From Cronobacter universalis NCTC 9529 (GTDB taxonomy: Bacteria > Pseudomonadota > Gammaproteobacteria > Enterobacterales > Enterobacteriaceae): 64,000 bases of DNA. Below, one piece after another: positions 30,262 to 39,302 of the stretch. The stretch spans positions 1,984,001-2,048,000 of the forward strand of contig NZ_CP012257.1 of NCBI RefSeq assembly GCF_001277175.1, given 5' to 3'. The notes under the pieces are model-generated. The model did no database searches and was not told the origin of the DNA. It was given only the letters and a program-made list of their open reading frames with translations. The position numbers and the translations under genes were made by a program. Each line of letters starts with the position of its first letter. Position 1 is the first letter of the stretch.

Positions 30262-31307
30262 AAGGTTTCCTTGATCGGGTTAAGGGAGGCGACATCAGCG
30301 AACGGCGCGGCCGGTTTCCAGCCAAGCGCAGGCGCCACCTGCTGCGCCAGCAGCGAGATGGAGCGCAAAATAAACGGGTGCGGCGGATCGATGGAGTGCA
30401 CCTGGAACGACAGATCGGTGGCGCGCGCCAGCGCCGTATCGCGCGACAGCGTGGCGAGCGTTTCCTGCGGCGTGCCGAGGTGCACATCGAACGCGGCGAT
30501 ATAGTCCTCCAGCGTCTCGCCCGCGAGCCGGTGGCCCTGGGCGCGGAACTGCGTCGCCTGGGCCGCAAGCCCGGTCTGCGCGAAGCGGCGGGCGTCGTCG
30601 CCGTTATCCGTCACAAACGCGGTGCGCGAGGCCATAATGCGCGGCGCGACGCCGGCGGGCAGCGCGTCGAGATAGGCGTCGATAATCGGGTTTTGCAGCG
30701 CGTCCAGCGGCATATCCGGCTCGCCTGGCGGACGCGGCTGGGTGCGTGACAGCATCAGGCCGTCGCCGTCGCGGCCGGCGCGCGCGCCGCCGTCCACCGA
30801 GAAAGTCGCCTGCCAGAGCCGCAGACGCAACCCGCGCGCCGCCGGGTAGAGGTGATTATCGGTGCCCGCCAGCGGTTCATCGTTCAGCGCCGCGCGCAGC
30901 AGCGCCAGATGACGTCCATAGGCCTCGCCGCGTTCTTCGCTCTGCAGCCCGAACGGCGGGAACGAAGAGGGCGTGCCGCCGGAGCCCAGCCCCAGCTCCA
31001 CGCGCCCGTCGCTGAGCAGATCCAGCACGGCGGCGTCTTCCGCCACGCGCAGCGGCGATTCCATCGGCAGCGTAATGATCCCCGTGCCGAGACGGATGCG
31101 TCGCGTCTGCGCCGCCACATGCGCTAAAAACAGCAGCGGCGAGGGCAGCCCGCCTTCCGCTTCATGAAAGTGGTGCTGCGCCACCCAGGCGGTATCAAAG
31201 CCGCTGCGTTCGGCGTGCAGGATCTGCTCGGTGGCGAGGCGGTAGCGCTCGGCCGCGCTGACGCGGTCCAGCAGACGGGTGAAAAAACCTAAACGTTTTT
31301 TGGTCAT
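30258..31307 (-). CDS. FMN-dependent luciferase-like monooxygenase
   Basis: A 349-residue bacterial-luciferase-like TIM-barrel flavoprotein. The N-terminal MTKKRLGFFTRLLD, the RIRLGTGIITLPMESPLRVAEDAAVLDLLSDGRVELGLGSGG region (near 66-107; only its pattern matters) and HHFHEAEGG are family features. It matches the KPN_01858-type putative monooxygenases known from Klebsiella, which sit next to a KPN_01854-type substrate-binding protein as here. It overlaps the genes on both sides by 4 bp. Likely an oxygenase acting on a compound brought in by the linked importer; substrate unknown. Confidence 0.8.
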   Translation of the reverse strand: MTKKRLGFFTRLLDRVSAAERYRLATEQILHAERSGFDTAWVAQHHFHEAEGGLPSPLLFLAHVAAQTRRIRLGTGIITLPMESPLRVAEDAAVLDLLSDGRVELGLGSGGTPSSFPPFGLQSEERGEAYGRHLALLRAALNDEPLAGTDNHLYPAARGLRLRLWQATFSVDGGARAGRDGDGLMLSRTQPRPPGEPDMPLDALQNPIIDAYLDALPAGVAPRIMASRTAFVTDNGDDARRFAQTGLAAQATQFRAQGHRLAGETLEDYIAAFDVHLGTPQETLATLSRDTALARATDLSFQVHSIDPPHPFILRSISLLAQQVAPALGWKPAAPFADVASLNPIKETL

Positions 31308-32917
31308 GCGACATCCTTATTAAACGGGCGGGGCGCCGGAATGGCGTCCAGCAACTGGCGCGTGTAATCGCTCTGCGGCGCGTGGAACACGGAGGCGACA
31401 TCGCCGTGCTCCACAAGCTTACCGGCGCGCAGCACCGAGACCTGATGTGCGAAGCGGCGCACGGTCGCCAGATCGTGGGAGATAAACAGGTAGGTGAGGC
31501 CGAGCTCATCCTGCAAGGTTTCAAGCAGCGTCAGGATCTGCGCCTGCACGGTGACATCCAGCGCTGACGTCGCCTCATCAAGAATGACGATTTGCGGGCC
31601 GGGGATCAGCGCCCGCGCGATCGCCACGCGCTGACGCTGGCCGCCGGAGAGCTGATGCGGCCTGTGCGCCAGTAGCGCAGGGGCCAGCGCCACGCGCGCG
31701 GCCATGTCATAGACTTTCTCGCGCCGCTCGGCGCGGGAGAGGCGGGTAAAGTTGCGAAGCGGCTCTTCGATAATCGAGAACAGGCTCTGGCGCGGATCGA
31801 GCGACGAAAACGGGTTCTGCCAGACCATCTGAATCGTCTGGCGCAGCGAGCGGCGCGCCTCGCGGCTGAGCGTGGCGTACTCTTTGCCATTAACCGTCAC
31901 CGTGCCGCTGACCGGCGTCTGAAAGCCGAGCAAAATGCGCGCCAGCGTGGTTTTGCCGCTGCCGGATTCGCCCACCAGCGCATGGGTCATGCCGCGTTCC
32001 AGCGTCAGGTTTACCGCATCCAGCGCGGTCAACGTATGGCCGCCGCCCAGCGTGAAGCGTTGCGTCAGCGCGCGGATCTCCGCAGCCGGCGGGCCATTTC
32101 GCGCCGGGCGCGTCCGAAAGCCGTCGGCGAACGCCGGAGCGTCGGCAAAGAGCTGCCGGGTATAGGCCGCGCGCGGCGCGTGGGTGATTTGCGTAGCACC
32201 CCCCAGCTCCTGGATCTCGCCGTGACGAAACACCAGCAGCCGGTCGGCGCGCGAGGCGGCGAGCGCCAGATCGTGCGTGATAAACAGCACGGCGGTGCCG
32301 GCGTCGCGGCGCAGTTCATCGAGCAGATCGAGAATGCGCGCCTGTACCGTCACATCCAGCGCGCTGGTGGGCTCATCGGCGATGATAAGCGCGGGCTTCA
32401 GCGCCAGCGCGATGGCTATCAGCACCCGCTGTTTCATGCCGCCGGAGAGCTGGTGCGGATACTGCTTCGCCCGCAGCGCCGGTTCGCTCAGCCCGACGCG
32501 CGCGAGCAGCGCCGCCACTTCCGCGTCACGCGCCTGTCGGCTAAGCCCGGTGTGAAGCGCTAACACCTCCGCGACCTGATCGCCGATGGTTTTCACCGGG
32601 TTCAGCGAACTGCCGGGGTCCTGCGGCACGAGGCTGATGACTTTGCCGCGCAGGGCGTTCATCCGCCGTTCGCTTGCGTGGGTTATCGTTTCGCCGTTCA
32701 GGCGGATATCCCCGCCCAGCCATACGCCGTTTTCGCCCGCAAGCCCGATGATCGTCTGCGCGAGCGTAGTCTTGCCGGAGCCGGATTCGCCGACAATCGC
32801 CAGCACTTCGCCGGGATCGACGGAAAAAGAGACGTTATGAACCACGCGGCGCACGTCGCGCCCGTGACGCCAGCCGAGGCTGAGATTGCGCACATCCAGT
32901 ACAGGTTCGCTCATCAT
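31304..32917 (-). CDS. ABC importer ATPase, two nucleotide-binding domains fused
   Basis: A 537-residue protein joining two OppD/OppF- or DppD/DppF-type ATPases. First half: Walker A GESGSGKTT near residues 43-51, signature LSGGMKQRV, Walker B LIIADEPTSALD. Second half: Walker A GESGSGKTT near 317-325, signature LSGGQRQRV, Walker B IVILDEATSALD. It energises the two permeases encoded just upstream in the operon. The order substrate-binding protein, two permeases, fused ATPase defines a dipeptide/nickel/opine-type importer. Confidence 0.92.
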   Translation of the reverse strand: MMSEPVLDVRNLSLGWRHGRDVRRVVHNVSFSVDPGEVLAIVGESGSGKTTLAQTIIGLAGENGVWLGGDIRLNGETITHASERRMNALRGKVISLVPQDPGSSLNPVKTIGDQVAEVLALHTGLSRQARDAEVAALLARVGLSEPALRAKQYPHQLSGGMKQRVLIAIALALKPALIIADEPTSALDVTVQARILDLLDELRRDAGTAVLFITHDLALAASRADRLLVFRHGEIQELGGATQITHAPRAAYTRQLFADAPAFADGFRTRPARNGPPAAEIRALTQRFTLGGGHTLTALDAVNLTLERGMTHALVGESGSGKTTLARILLGFQTPVSGTVTVNGKEYATLSREARRSLRQTIQMVWQNPFSSLDPRQSLFSIIEEPLRNFTRLSRAERREKVYDMAARVALAPALLAHRPHQLSGGQRQRVAIARALIPGPQIVILDEATSALDVTVQAQILTLLETLQDELGLTYLFISHDLATVRRFAHQVSVLRAGKLVEHGDVASVFHAPQSDYTRQLLDAIPAPRPFNKDVA

Positions 32918-33762
32918 GCTCTCCGGGTGTAGTGGTGGCTAAGGGTATTGGCGGCCAGCACCACGGCGATCGCCGCAAGGCCGGGGAAGGTGGTGAGCCA
33001 CCAGGCGGTTGAGAGATAGTTGCGCCCTTCGGCAATCAGCAATCCCCATTCCGGCGTGGGCGGCGGCGTGCCGTAGCCGAGAAAGCTCAGGGTGGAGAGC
33101 GCAAGAATGGCGTTGCCGAACTGGAGCGCGGCGTAGGCCAGCACCGAGGTCAGCGAATTGGGCAGAATATGGCGCCACAGCGTGCTGAAGAACGTGCCGC
33201 CGCAGGCGATCGCCGCCTCGACATAATCGGTATGCCGCACGCGGACGACTTCGGCGCGGGCAAGACGCGCGAAGCTCGCCACCGAGGTGACGCCCACCGC
33301 CAGCGCGGCGTTCACCGTGCCAAAACCGAGCAGAATGATGACGCACAGCGCCAGCAGCAGGCCTGGGATCGCGAGCAGCACATCCACCAGCCGCATCAGC
33401 CATTGCTCGGTGCGACCGCCCGCGGCACCCGCGACGACGCCATACAGCGTGCCTGCGCCAAGCCCCAGCGCGACGGCCACCAGCGCGCCGCTGAGCGTAT
33501 GCGACGCGCCCCAGACCAGCCGGGCGTAAAGATCGCGCCCCAGTTGATCGGTGCCGAGCCAGTGTTCGGCTCCCGGCGGCAGGCGCTGCGCGCCCGGCGT
33601 GCCGGTGAGCGGATCAAACGCGGTGAAGACGGACGGAAAGAGCGCCCACAACGCGGTCAGCAACAGCGTAAGCCAGGCGAGCGTCAGCCCTGGCGGCAGA
33701 TGAGGACGCCGCAAAAAACGCCCGCGGCGCGCCCGGACGTGCGAGAGGTCAAGTGTGGTCAT
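32914..33762 (-). CDS. ABC importer permease, DppC/OppC type
   Basis: A 282-residue inner-membrane permease with about six helices and the EAA coupling loop (YVEAAIACGGTFFSTLWRHI, near 182-201) that docks with the ATPase. The N terminus is basic and cytoplasmic. The stretch GTDQLGRDLYARL near 70-82 is characteristic of the DppC family. Start and stop overlap the neighbouring genes by 1-4 bp. Confidence 0.9.
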   Translation of the reverse strand: MTTLDLSHVRARRGRFLRRPHLPPGLTLAWLTLLLTALWALFPSVFTAFDPLTGTPGAQRLPPGAEHWLGTDQLGRDLYARLVWGASHTLSGALVAVALGLGAGTLYGVVAGAAGGRTEQWLMRLVDVLLAIPGLLLALCVIILLGFGTVNAALAVGVTSVASFARLARAEVVRVRHTDYVEAAIACGGTFFSTLWRHILPNSLTSVLAYAALQFGNAILALSTLSFLGYGTPPPTPEWGLLIAEGRNYLSTAWWLTTFPGLAAIAVVLAANTLSHHYTRRA

Positions 33763-34706
33763 CAGGCGGCCCTCCGCGACAGTGACAGCCGGGGATCGAG
33801 CAGCGGATAGAGCAGATCCACCAGCAGATTGATGAGTACAAACCCGAGCGCCGCCACCAGCACAATCGCCTGTAACACGGCCAGATCCTGATTGTTCACC
33901 GCGTCGCGGGTCAGTTGCCCAAGCCCGTTTAAGCCAAACACGGTTTCGGTCACCAGCGCGCCGGCGATAAGCTCACCCAGCAGCAGGCCCGCGACGGTCA
34001 GCACCGGCAGCAGGGCGTTGCGCGCGACATGGCGCCACAGCACGCCGCGGTGGCTGGCGCCTTTGGCGCGCGCGACGGTGACAAAGGGCTGGTGCATCAC
34101 CACGTCAATATTGCGAATCAGCAGTTGCGCCAGCGGGGCGCTGATGGGCACCGCAAGCGTCATCACCGGCAGTATCAGCCCCTCCCAGAATCCCGGATTA
34201 ATCACCGGGATCAGCCGCCACTGGAAAGAAAAAAGCTGAATAAGCGTGATCCCAAGCCAGAACGTCGGCACCGCGACAAACAGCGACGGCAGCGCCGCGA
34301 ACGTCCGGCGCAGCACGCGCCCGTGGCTAAGCGTGGAGAGCGCGGCGAGCAGGACGGCGATAACCAGCGCCAGCGTAAACCCGAGCGCGGCGAGGCGCAG
34401 CGTGGCGGGAAGGCTTTCGGCGAGCAGGGCGCTCACCGGTACGCCCGCCTGGAGAGAAAAGCCGAAATCCCCGCGCAGCGCGCCGCCGAGGCTTTCCAGG
34501 TATTTCCGCCACAGTGGCGCGTCGGCCCCATAGGCGGTGCGCATTTGCGCTATCTGAGCGGCGTTTAACCCCAGCTCCGGGTTCTGAAACTTAATGGCGA
34601 TCGCATCGCCCGGCAGCAGTTGCAGCAAGACGAACGAGACCGTAAAGCTGGCCCACAGCACCAGCAGCGCCTGAGCGACGCGCGCGGCGAGATAACGCCC
34701 GTCCAT
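33762..34706 (-). CDS. ABC importer permease, DppB/OppB type
   Basis: A 314-residue six-helix permease. The hallmark LPGDAIAIKF near residues 34-43 and the coupling loop FVTVARAKGASHRGVLWRHV (near 198-217) identify the DppB family. The start at 34706 (MDGRYLAARV) shares its A with the stop codon of the substrate-binding protein gene; the open frame to 34778 is an extension inside that gene. It pairs with the DppC-type permease encoded next. Confidence 0.9.
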   Translation of the reverse strand: MDGRYLAARVAQALLVLWASFTVSFVLLQLLPGDAIAIKFQNPELGLNAAQIAQMRTAYGADAPLWRKYLESLGGALRGDFGFSLQAGVPVSALLAESLPATLRLAALGFTLALVIAVLLAALSTLSHGRVLRRTFAALPSLFVAVPTFWLGITLIQLFSFQWRLIPVINPGFWEGLILPVMTLAVPISAPLAQLLIRNIDVVMHQPFVTVARAKGASHRGVLWRHVARNALLPVLTVAGLLLGELIAGALVTETVFGLNGLGQLTRDAVNNQDLAVLQAIVLVAALGFVLINLLVDLLYPLLDPRLSLSRRAA

Positions 34707-36322
34707 CAGTGTTTCTCCAGCCAGACGCCGTAAAAGCTCGGACGGCCCACCGCTTCGAACGCGAGGTTTTTCACCCACGGCGCGGCGGCGTAGACCTGCG
34801 GCTCTTCGAAGATCGGAATGATATAGGCGTTATCGATGAGATAGGTCTGCGCGTCGCCCGCCGCCGCGAGGCGTTTTTGCGGGTCGACCTCCGAGGCGAT
34901 GGTGGTGAGCAGCGCATTGAGTTTGTCATCGATAAAATCGGTTTTCTGGCTCAGACCGCCTTTTTGCAGCAGCGCGTCGCGGTTTAACGGGTGAAACTGG
35001 CTTTTGATGACGTCCGGATCGGCGCGGCCCACTTCCACCACGTTAACCGGCGTTTTGGCCGGGTCGAGGCTGTCCTGCGCTTTGGTGCCCGCGTCGCCCG
35101 CGCGCACGTTGAGCTGCACGCCCACCTGTCTCCACTGCTGCGCCACCAGTTGCAGCACCTCTTTATTCTGCGGCTGCGGCAGCGATTCATAGACCGTCAG
35201 GCTCAGCGGCTGTCCCGCTTTGGCCCGGATGCCGTTGGCGCCTTTTTGCCAGCCCGCTTCGTCCAGCAAACGGTTCGCAAGCGCCGGGTCAAAGGTCAGT
35301 CTGGCGCTTAAATCGCGATAGCCGGGCGCGCTTTTCGCCACCACAGACGTAGCGACCGGATAATTCGGCGAAAAGAGGGTATCGACAATCTGGCGCGCGT
35401 TGGTCGCATGGAGCAGCGCCTGGCGCACTTTCAGATCGGCCACCAGCGGGTTGGCGGGGCGAAAGGCGATGCTGTCATTGACGCCGCGGGTCGGCGCGGC
35501 ATAGACCGGGAACTGCTGGTCGGCCGCCTGTTTTTCATCATAGGCCTGCACCTGGCGAATGGCGTCCGCCTGGCCTGCCAGCAGCGCGCCGATGCGCACG
35601 CTGTCTTCCGGCGTCACCACAATTTTAATGCCGTCGAGATTCGCCGGGCCCTGCTGCGCGCTGTTCTGCGGGCCCCACTGGTAATCCTTGCGCGCGGTAA
35701 GATTCACCTCGCGGCCCAGCGTCTCGCTCTGCACCACAAACGGGCCGGAGCCGATGATATGGCGCGCGTCGCCGAGTTCATCAAGATTGCGCGCGAGCGT
35801 GCTGAGCGACACCAGCCCGGAGCCGATCGCCGAGGTGCCCTGTAAAAAGCCGGGCGAGGGCTTGCTGAAGTAAAACTTCACGGTCAGCGGATCGATGACT
35901 TCGCTGCGCTGGTAGTTGTTAATCACCTCGGAAACCGGCAGGCGCTGCGCCTTATTGCCAAGTCCGTAGGTATCGAAGTTTTTCGCCACCGCACTGGCGT
36001 CAAGCGGCGTGCCGTCAGAGAACGTTACGCCGGGGCGGATTTTAAAGGTGTATTCGGTTTTATCCGCGTTGCTGCTCCAGGACTGCGCTATCCACGGCTC
36101 TATTTCCAGCGTTTTCGGGTTCTGCCAGGTGAGCTTATCGGTTATCTGGTTCAGGATGCCGCCGTTGGGGTAAAAGCCGCCTGCGGGCGGGTAGAGCGTC
36201 GTGTGCGCCTGCTGCTCCAGATAAATCAGCGTGCCGCCTTTCACCGGCGCGGCGCTGGCCGTATTTATCAGACCAAACGCGAGGCCGAGCGCCACGCCGC
36301 GCGCGGTAATGGAAAAATGCAT
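34706..36322 (-). CDS. ABC importer substrate-binding protein, KPN_01854-like
   Basis: A 538-residue periplasmic binding protein of the peptide/opine/nickel class (SBP family 5). A signal peptide (about 1-24, ending NTASAAP) has no lipobox cysteine. Family motifs include YTFKIRPGVTFSDGTPLDAS near 90-109. It is the first gene of the six-gene operon and marks it as an uptake system. The link with a flavin monooxygenase and a CMD protein suggests uptake and oxidative breakdown of a small organic, perhaps sulfur-containing, molecule, but this is inference. Confidence 0.85.
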   Translation of the reverse strand: MHFSITARGVALGLAFGLINTASAAPVKGGTLIYLEQQAHTTLYPPAGGFYPNGGILNQITDKLTWQNPKTLEIEPWIAQSWSSNADKTEYTFKIRPGVTFSDGTPLDASAVAKNFDTYGLGNKAQRLPVSEVINNYQRSEVIDPLTVKFYFSKPSPGFLQGTSAIGSGLVSLSTLARNLDELGDARHIIGSGPFVVQSETLGREVNLTARKDYQWGPQNSAQQGPANLDGIKIVVTPEDSVRIGALLAGQADAIRQVQAYDEKQAADQQFPVYAAPTRGVNDSIAFRPANPLVADLKVRQALLHATNARQIVDTLFSPNYPVATSVVAKSAPGYRDLSARLTFDPALANRLLDEAGWQKGANGIRAKAGQPLSLTVYESLPQPQNKEVLQLVAQQWRQVGVQLNVRAGDAGTKAQDSLDPAKTPVNVVEVGRADPDVIKSQFHPLNRDALLQKGGLSQKTDFIDDKLNALLTTIASEVDPQKRLAAAGDAQTYLIDNAYIIPIFEEPQVYAAAPWVKNLAFEAVGRPSFYGVWLEKH

Positions 36323-36468
36323 GGTGAATGTCCCTTATCGTCCGTTGTTATTAACTGTCTGTCGACGTTATAAAAACGCAGGCCGTCGGGGATGAGAACC
36401 AACAAAAATCGCTATCTAAATGCGGAAAATATATTTGGCCCCTCCGCGGGCGCGAAGGGGCGAGGGCG

Positions 36469-37656
36469 TCAGAAGAAATATTTAAAGCGCACGCGGGCGC
36501 CGTAGCGGTCTTTATCGCCCTCGTTGTCATACTCGCTCTCTTTGAGCGACAGCTGCGACCAGTAGGCGCCGAGGTAGATATTGAAGTTGTCCATATCCAT
36601 CACGTTGGTGAAGCCGTATGAAAGGTGGACGGTGTGGATATCATATTTGCCGGGGTATTTCAGCTGGCCGTCTTCTTCACCGACGCTCGTCATATTGAAA
36701 TCATCAATATTGTTGTGCGCGTAAATATAGCCAAGCTCCAGATGACGCCACAGCACGTTGGCCCCGGCGCTGAAGTCGGTTTCGTCGTCGGCGTCCATAT
36801 ACGCGGTGTTAAGGTTTATCACCGTGCCGTCGTCCGGATCGTTCTTCAGGCTGTTCCAGGTGAAGGTCGCGCCATAGCCGGTGCGGTCTGACTGATCCTG
36901 AAAACGCCCCTGGGCGTCGTTATAGCCGTAAGCGTTGCTCACCACGTTGGTTTCCATCGCCACGGCGGCGGAGAAGTGGTCGTCGCGCCACGCAATCACC
37001 GGGCGCATATAAATGACGTTCTTTTTGTTCTCCAGCGCGTTGCCGTGATAGGTATCGTCGGCAAACAGCGTGGTGCCGTCTTTCACCATATTGTTCAACT
37101 CGAAATACCAGTTGCCATATTCGCCGCTGAACTGCACCGCGCCGCCGTTGCTGCTGCGCCCGCGGCCCTCTTTCATCATGTAGACATAGCCGAAACCGTC
37201 GCCGTAGATATCGTTCGCGGTGTTGCCGGAGTACTGAATAAAGGTGTCCTGATTGAGCGGGAACATGTCGTAGGCTTCAAAACGGCCGACCTTGATTTTC
37301 CAGGCCTGCGGCTGGCCGAAGTAAAACGCCGCGTCATCGAGATTGGTGTGCCCCGACAGATCCGCGAGCGGCTGCACCGTGAACCCGGCGAAATTGCCGT
37401 TTTTCTCGCGGTAACCATCCACGCCCAGCAGAATACGGCCGTTGACGTCCCACTTTTCGTGGTCGCCCGGTTTCCAGTCTTTATCGTCAGAGGTGCGCAG
37501 CGACGTAAGCTGTCCGGTGCGGCTCGCCGCATCGACGTTAAACTCCACGTCGCCGTAGAATTTCAGCTCGCCCTGCGGCGTATTCACTTTCATTTCCGCC
37601 ATCGCGCAGGGCGCCAGCAGGCTGAACACACAGGGCAGTACCATCATCTTTTTCAT
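36469..37656 (-). CDS. Outer-membrane carbohydrate porin
   Basis: A 395-residue outer-membrane beta-barrel protein. Signal peptide of about 20 residues ending CAMAE. The mature chain is rich in alternating aromatic/polar strands and Asp/Asn turns, and ends in Phe (VRFKYFF), the signal for barrel assembly. Pattern and size fit oligosaccharide porins of the RafY/LamB-like group rather than general OmpC-type porins. It lies downstream of an arabinofuranosidase and a GPH transporter on the same strand, so it probably admits arabinose-containing oligosaccharides. Confidence 0.8.
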   Translation of the reverse strand: MKKMMVLPCVFSLLAPCAMAEMKVNTPQGELKFYGDVEFNVDAASRTGQLTSLRTSDDKDWKPGDHEKWDVNGRILLGVDGYREKNGNFAGFTVQPLADLSGHTNLDDAAFYFGQPQAWKIKVGRFEAYDMFPLNQDTFIQYSGNTANDIYGDGFGYVYMMKEGRGRSSNGGAVQFSGEYGNWYFELNNMVKDGTTLFADDTYHGNALENKKNVIYMRPVIAWRDDHFSAAVAMETNVVSNAYGYNDAQGRFQDQSDRTGYGATFTWNSLKNDPDDGTVINLNTAYMDADDETDFSAGANVLWRHLELGYIYAHNNIDDFNMTSVGEEDGQLKYPGKYDIHTVHLSYGFTNVMDMDNFNIYLGAYWSQLSLKESEYDNEGDKDRYGARVRFKYFF

Positions 37657-37769
37657 CGTGTCTCTCTTATTGTTGTCAGTTTTTGGGCATAAGGCGGCCT
37701 TACCGCCGTCCGAAAACGGCGGTGCGGGCCTGTCAGAGGTTTTATTCCGTACGCGCGGGGCGTTCTTCT

Positions 37770-39290
37770 TTACGCGCGGGCGACCGACAGCGTGATACGG
37801 TTCCAGGTGAGCGGCGCGAGCGTGAGCGTGTTCTCGCGCAGGCTGCCGTGCGGGTAGTCGATAATCTCCGGGCGCACGCGGTTCGGATCGTCGAAAGTGT
37901 TTTTCGCGTACAGATCGTCGCTGCGCAGTATTTTGTGTTCCGTCAGGCGGCAGTCGCTGAAGGCGGGCAGGGTGATATCAAGCTCATAAGCGGTGGTGAA
38001 ATCGCAGTTGACGGCAAATAGATAAATTTCGCCGCGCGCCTCGTTATACACCACCGACGACTGAACGCTGCGGGCGTCGCCATATTTGCTGGCGAACGTC
38101 GGCACCGGCAGCTGGTGGCGCAGCACCACGCCGTCGCTGACGCTCGCGACCATCTCGAACGGCCAGTAGAGCGTCTGGCAGAGCGCGCCTTTGCCGGGCT
38201 CCGTGAAAATCGGCGCGATGACGTTCACCAGCTGCGCCAGGCTCGCCATTTTCACCCGGTCGGCGTGGTTCAGCAGCGAGCAGAGCAGGCCGCCCATCAC
38301 CAGCGCGTCGAGGAACGAGTAGCGGTCTTCCAGCAGCGGCGGGGCCTCGCGAAAGCGGTTCGCCGGATCTTTCATCGGCGCGTCCCACGGATCGCCGCGC
38401 AGATACCAGACGTTCCACTCATCAAAGGAGATCATCATCTCTTTATTGCTGCGCCGCACCGCTTTGGCGTAATTGGCGGTGCTGACGATGGTTTCGATGA
38501 AATTGTCCATATTGACGAACGAGGCGAGGAAATCGGTCTCGCTGCCTTCGTTCTCGTAATACTGGTGACAGGAGATGAAATCGACATAATCGTACAGCTC
38601 CTCCAGCACGATGCGGTCCCACTCCGGGAAGGTCGTCATCGCCGAGCTGGAGCTGCCGCACGCCACCAGCTGCGCCTTAGGGTCGATACAGCGCAGGATC
38701 TTGGCGGTTTCGCGCGCCTTATGCGCATACTCGCGGGCGTTCATCTGGCCGGTCTGCCACGGCCCGTCCATCTCATTGCCAAGACACCACAGGCGGAAGT
38801 TATACGGCTCGCGGCGGCCATGCTGAATGCGCAAGTCGCTGAGCGTCGTGCCGCCGGGGTGGTTGCAGTACTCGGCGAAATAGCCCGCTTCCTGCGGCGT
38901 GCCGGTGCCGAGGTTCACAGCGATCATCGGCTCGACGCCGGTTTTTTCGCACCAGCGCGCAAATTCATCTATGCCAAACTGGTTGGTCTCTTTGCTAATC
39001 CAGGCGTAATCGAGGCGCACCGGGCGATCTTCTTTCGGGCCGATGCTGTCGCGCCAGTTAAAGCCGGAGACATAATTCCCGCCGGGGTAGCGCACCGTGG
39101 TGACGTGCAGCCCTTTGACGAGGTCAATCACGTCCTTACGAAACCCGTCCTCATCCGCGAGCGGATGCGCCGGCTCATAGACGCCGGTGTAGACCGCGCG
39201 GCCCAGATGTTCGATGAACGAGCCGAACAGGCGCGGATCGATGGCGGAAATCACGTTCTGCGGGTCGAGCGTGAACGAAAGCGTGGTCAT
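37770..39290 (-). CDS. abfA: Alpha-L-arabinofuranosidase, GH51
   Basis: A 506-residue glycoside hydrolase family 51 enzyme that removes alpha-L-arabinofuranosyl residues from arabino-oligosaccharides. The acid/base is Glu173 in CLGNEMDGPW and the nucleophile Glu291 in SFDEWNVWY. A C-terminal beta-sandwich follows the barrel. No signal peptide, so it acts in the cytosol on imported oligomers. It lies 12 bp after the GPH transporter gene in the same direction, forming with the porin a compact uptake and hydrolysis set. Confidence 0.93.
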   Translation of the reverse strand: MTTLSFTLDPQNVISAIDPRLFGSFIEHLGRAVYTGVYEPAHPLADEDGFRKDVIDLVKGLHVTTVRYPGGNYVSGFNWRDSIGPKEDRPVRLDYAWISKETNQFGIDEFARWCEKTGVEPMIAVNLGTGTPQEAGYFAEYCNHPGGTTLSDLRIQHGRREPYNFRLWCLGNEMDGPWQTGQMNAREYAHKARETAKILRCIDPKAQLVACGSSSSAMTTFPEWDRIVLEELYDYVDFISCHQYYENEGSETDFLASFVNMDNFIETIVSTANYAKAVRRSNKEMMISFDEWNVWYLRGDPWDAPMKDPANRFREAPPLLEDRYSFLDALVMGGLLCSLLNHADRVKMASLAQLVNVIAPIFTEPGKGALCQTLYWPFEMVASVSDGVVLRHQLPVPTFASKYGDARSVQSSVVYNEARGEIYLFAVNCDFTTAYELDITLPAFSDCRLTEHKILRSDDLYAKNTFDDPNRVRPEIIDYPHGSLRENTLTLAPLTWNRITLSVARA

Positions 39291-39302
39291 AACGTCTCCT
39301 TA

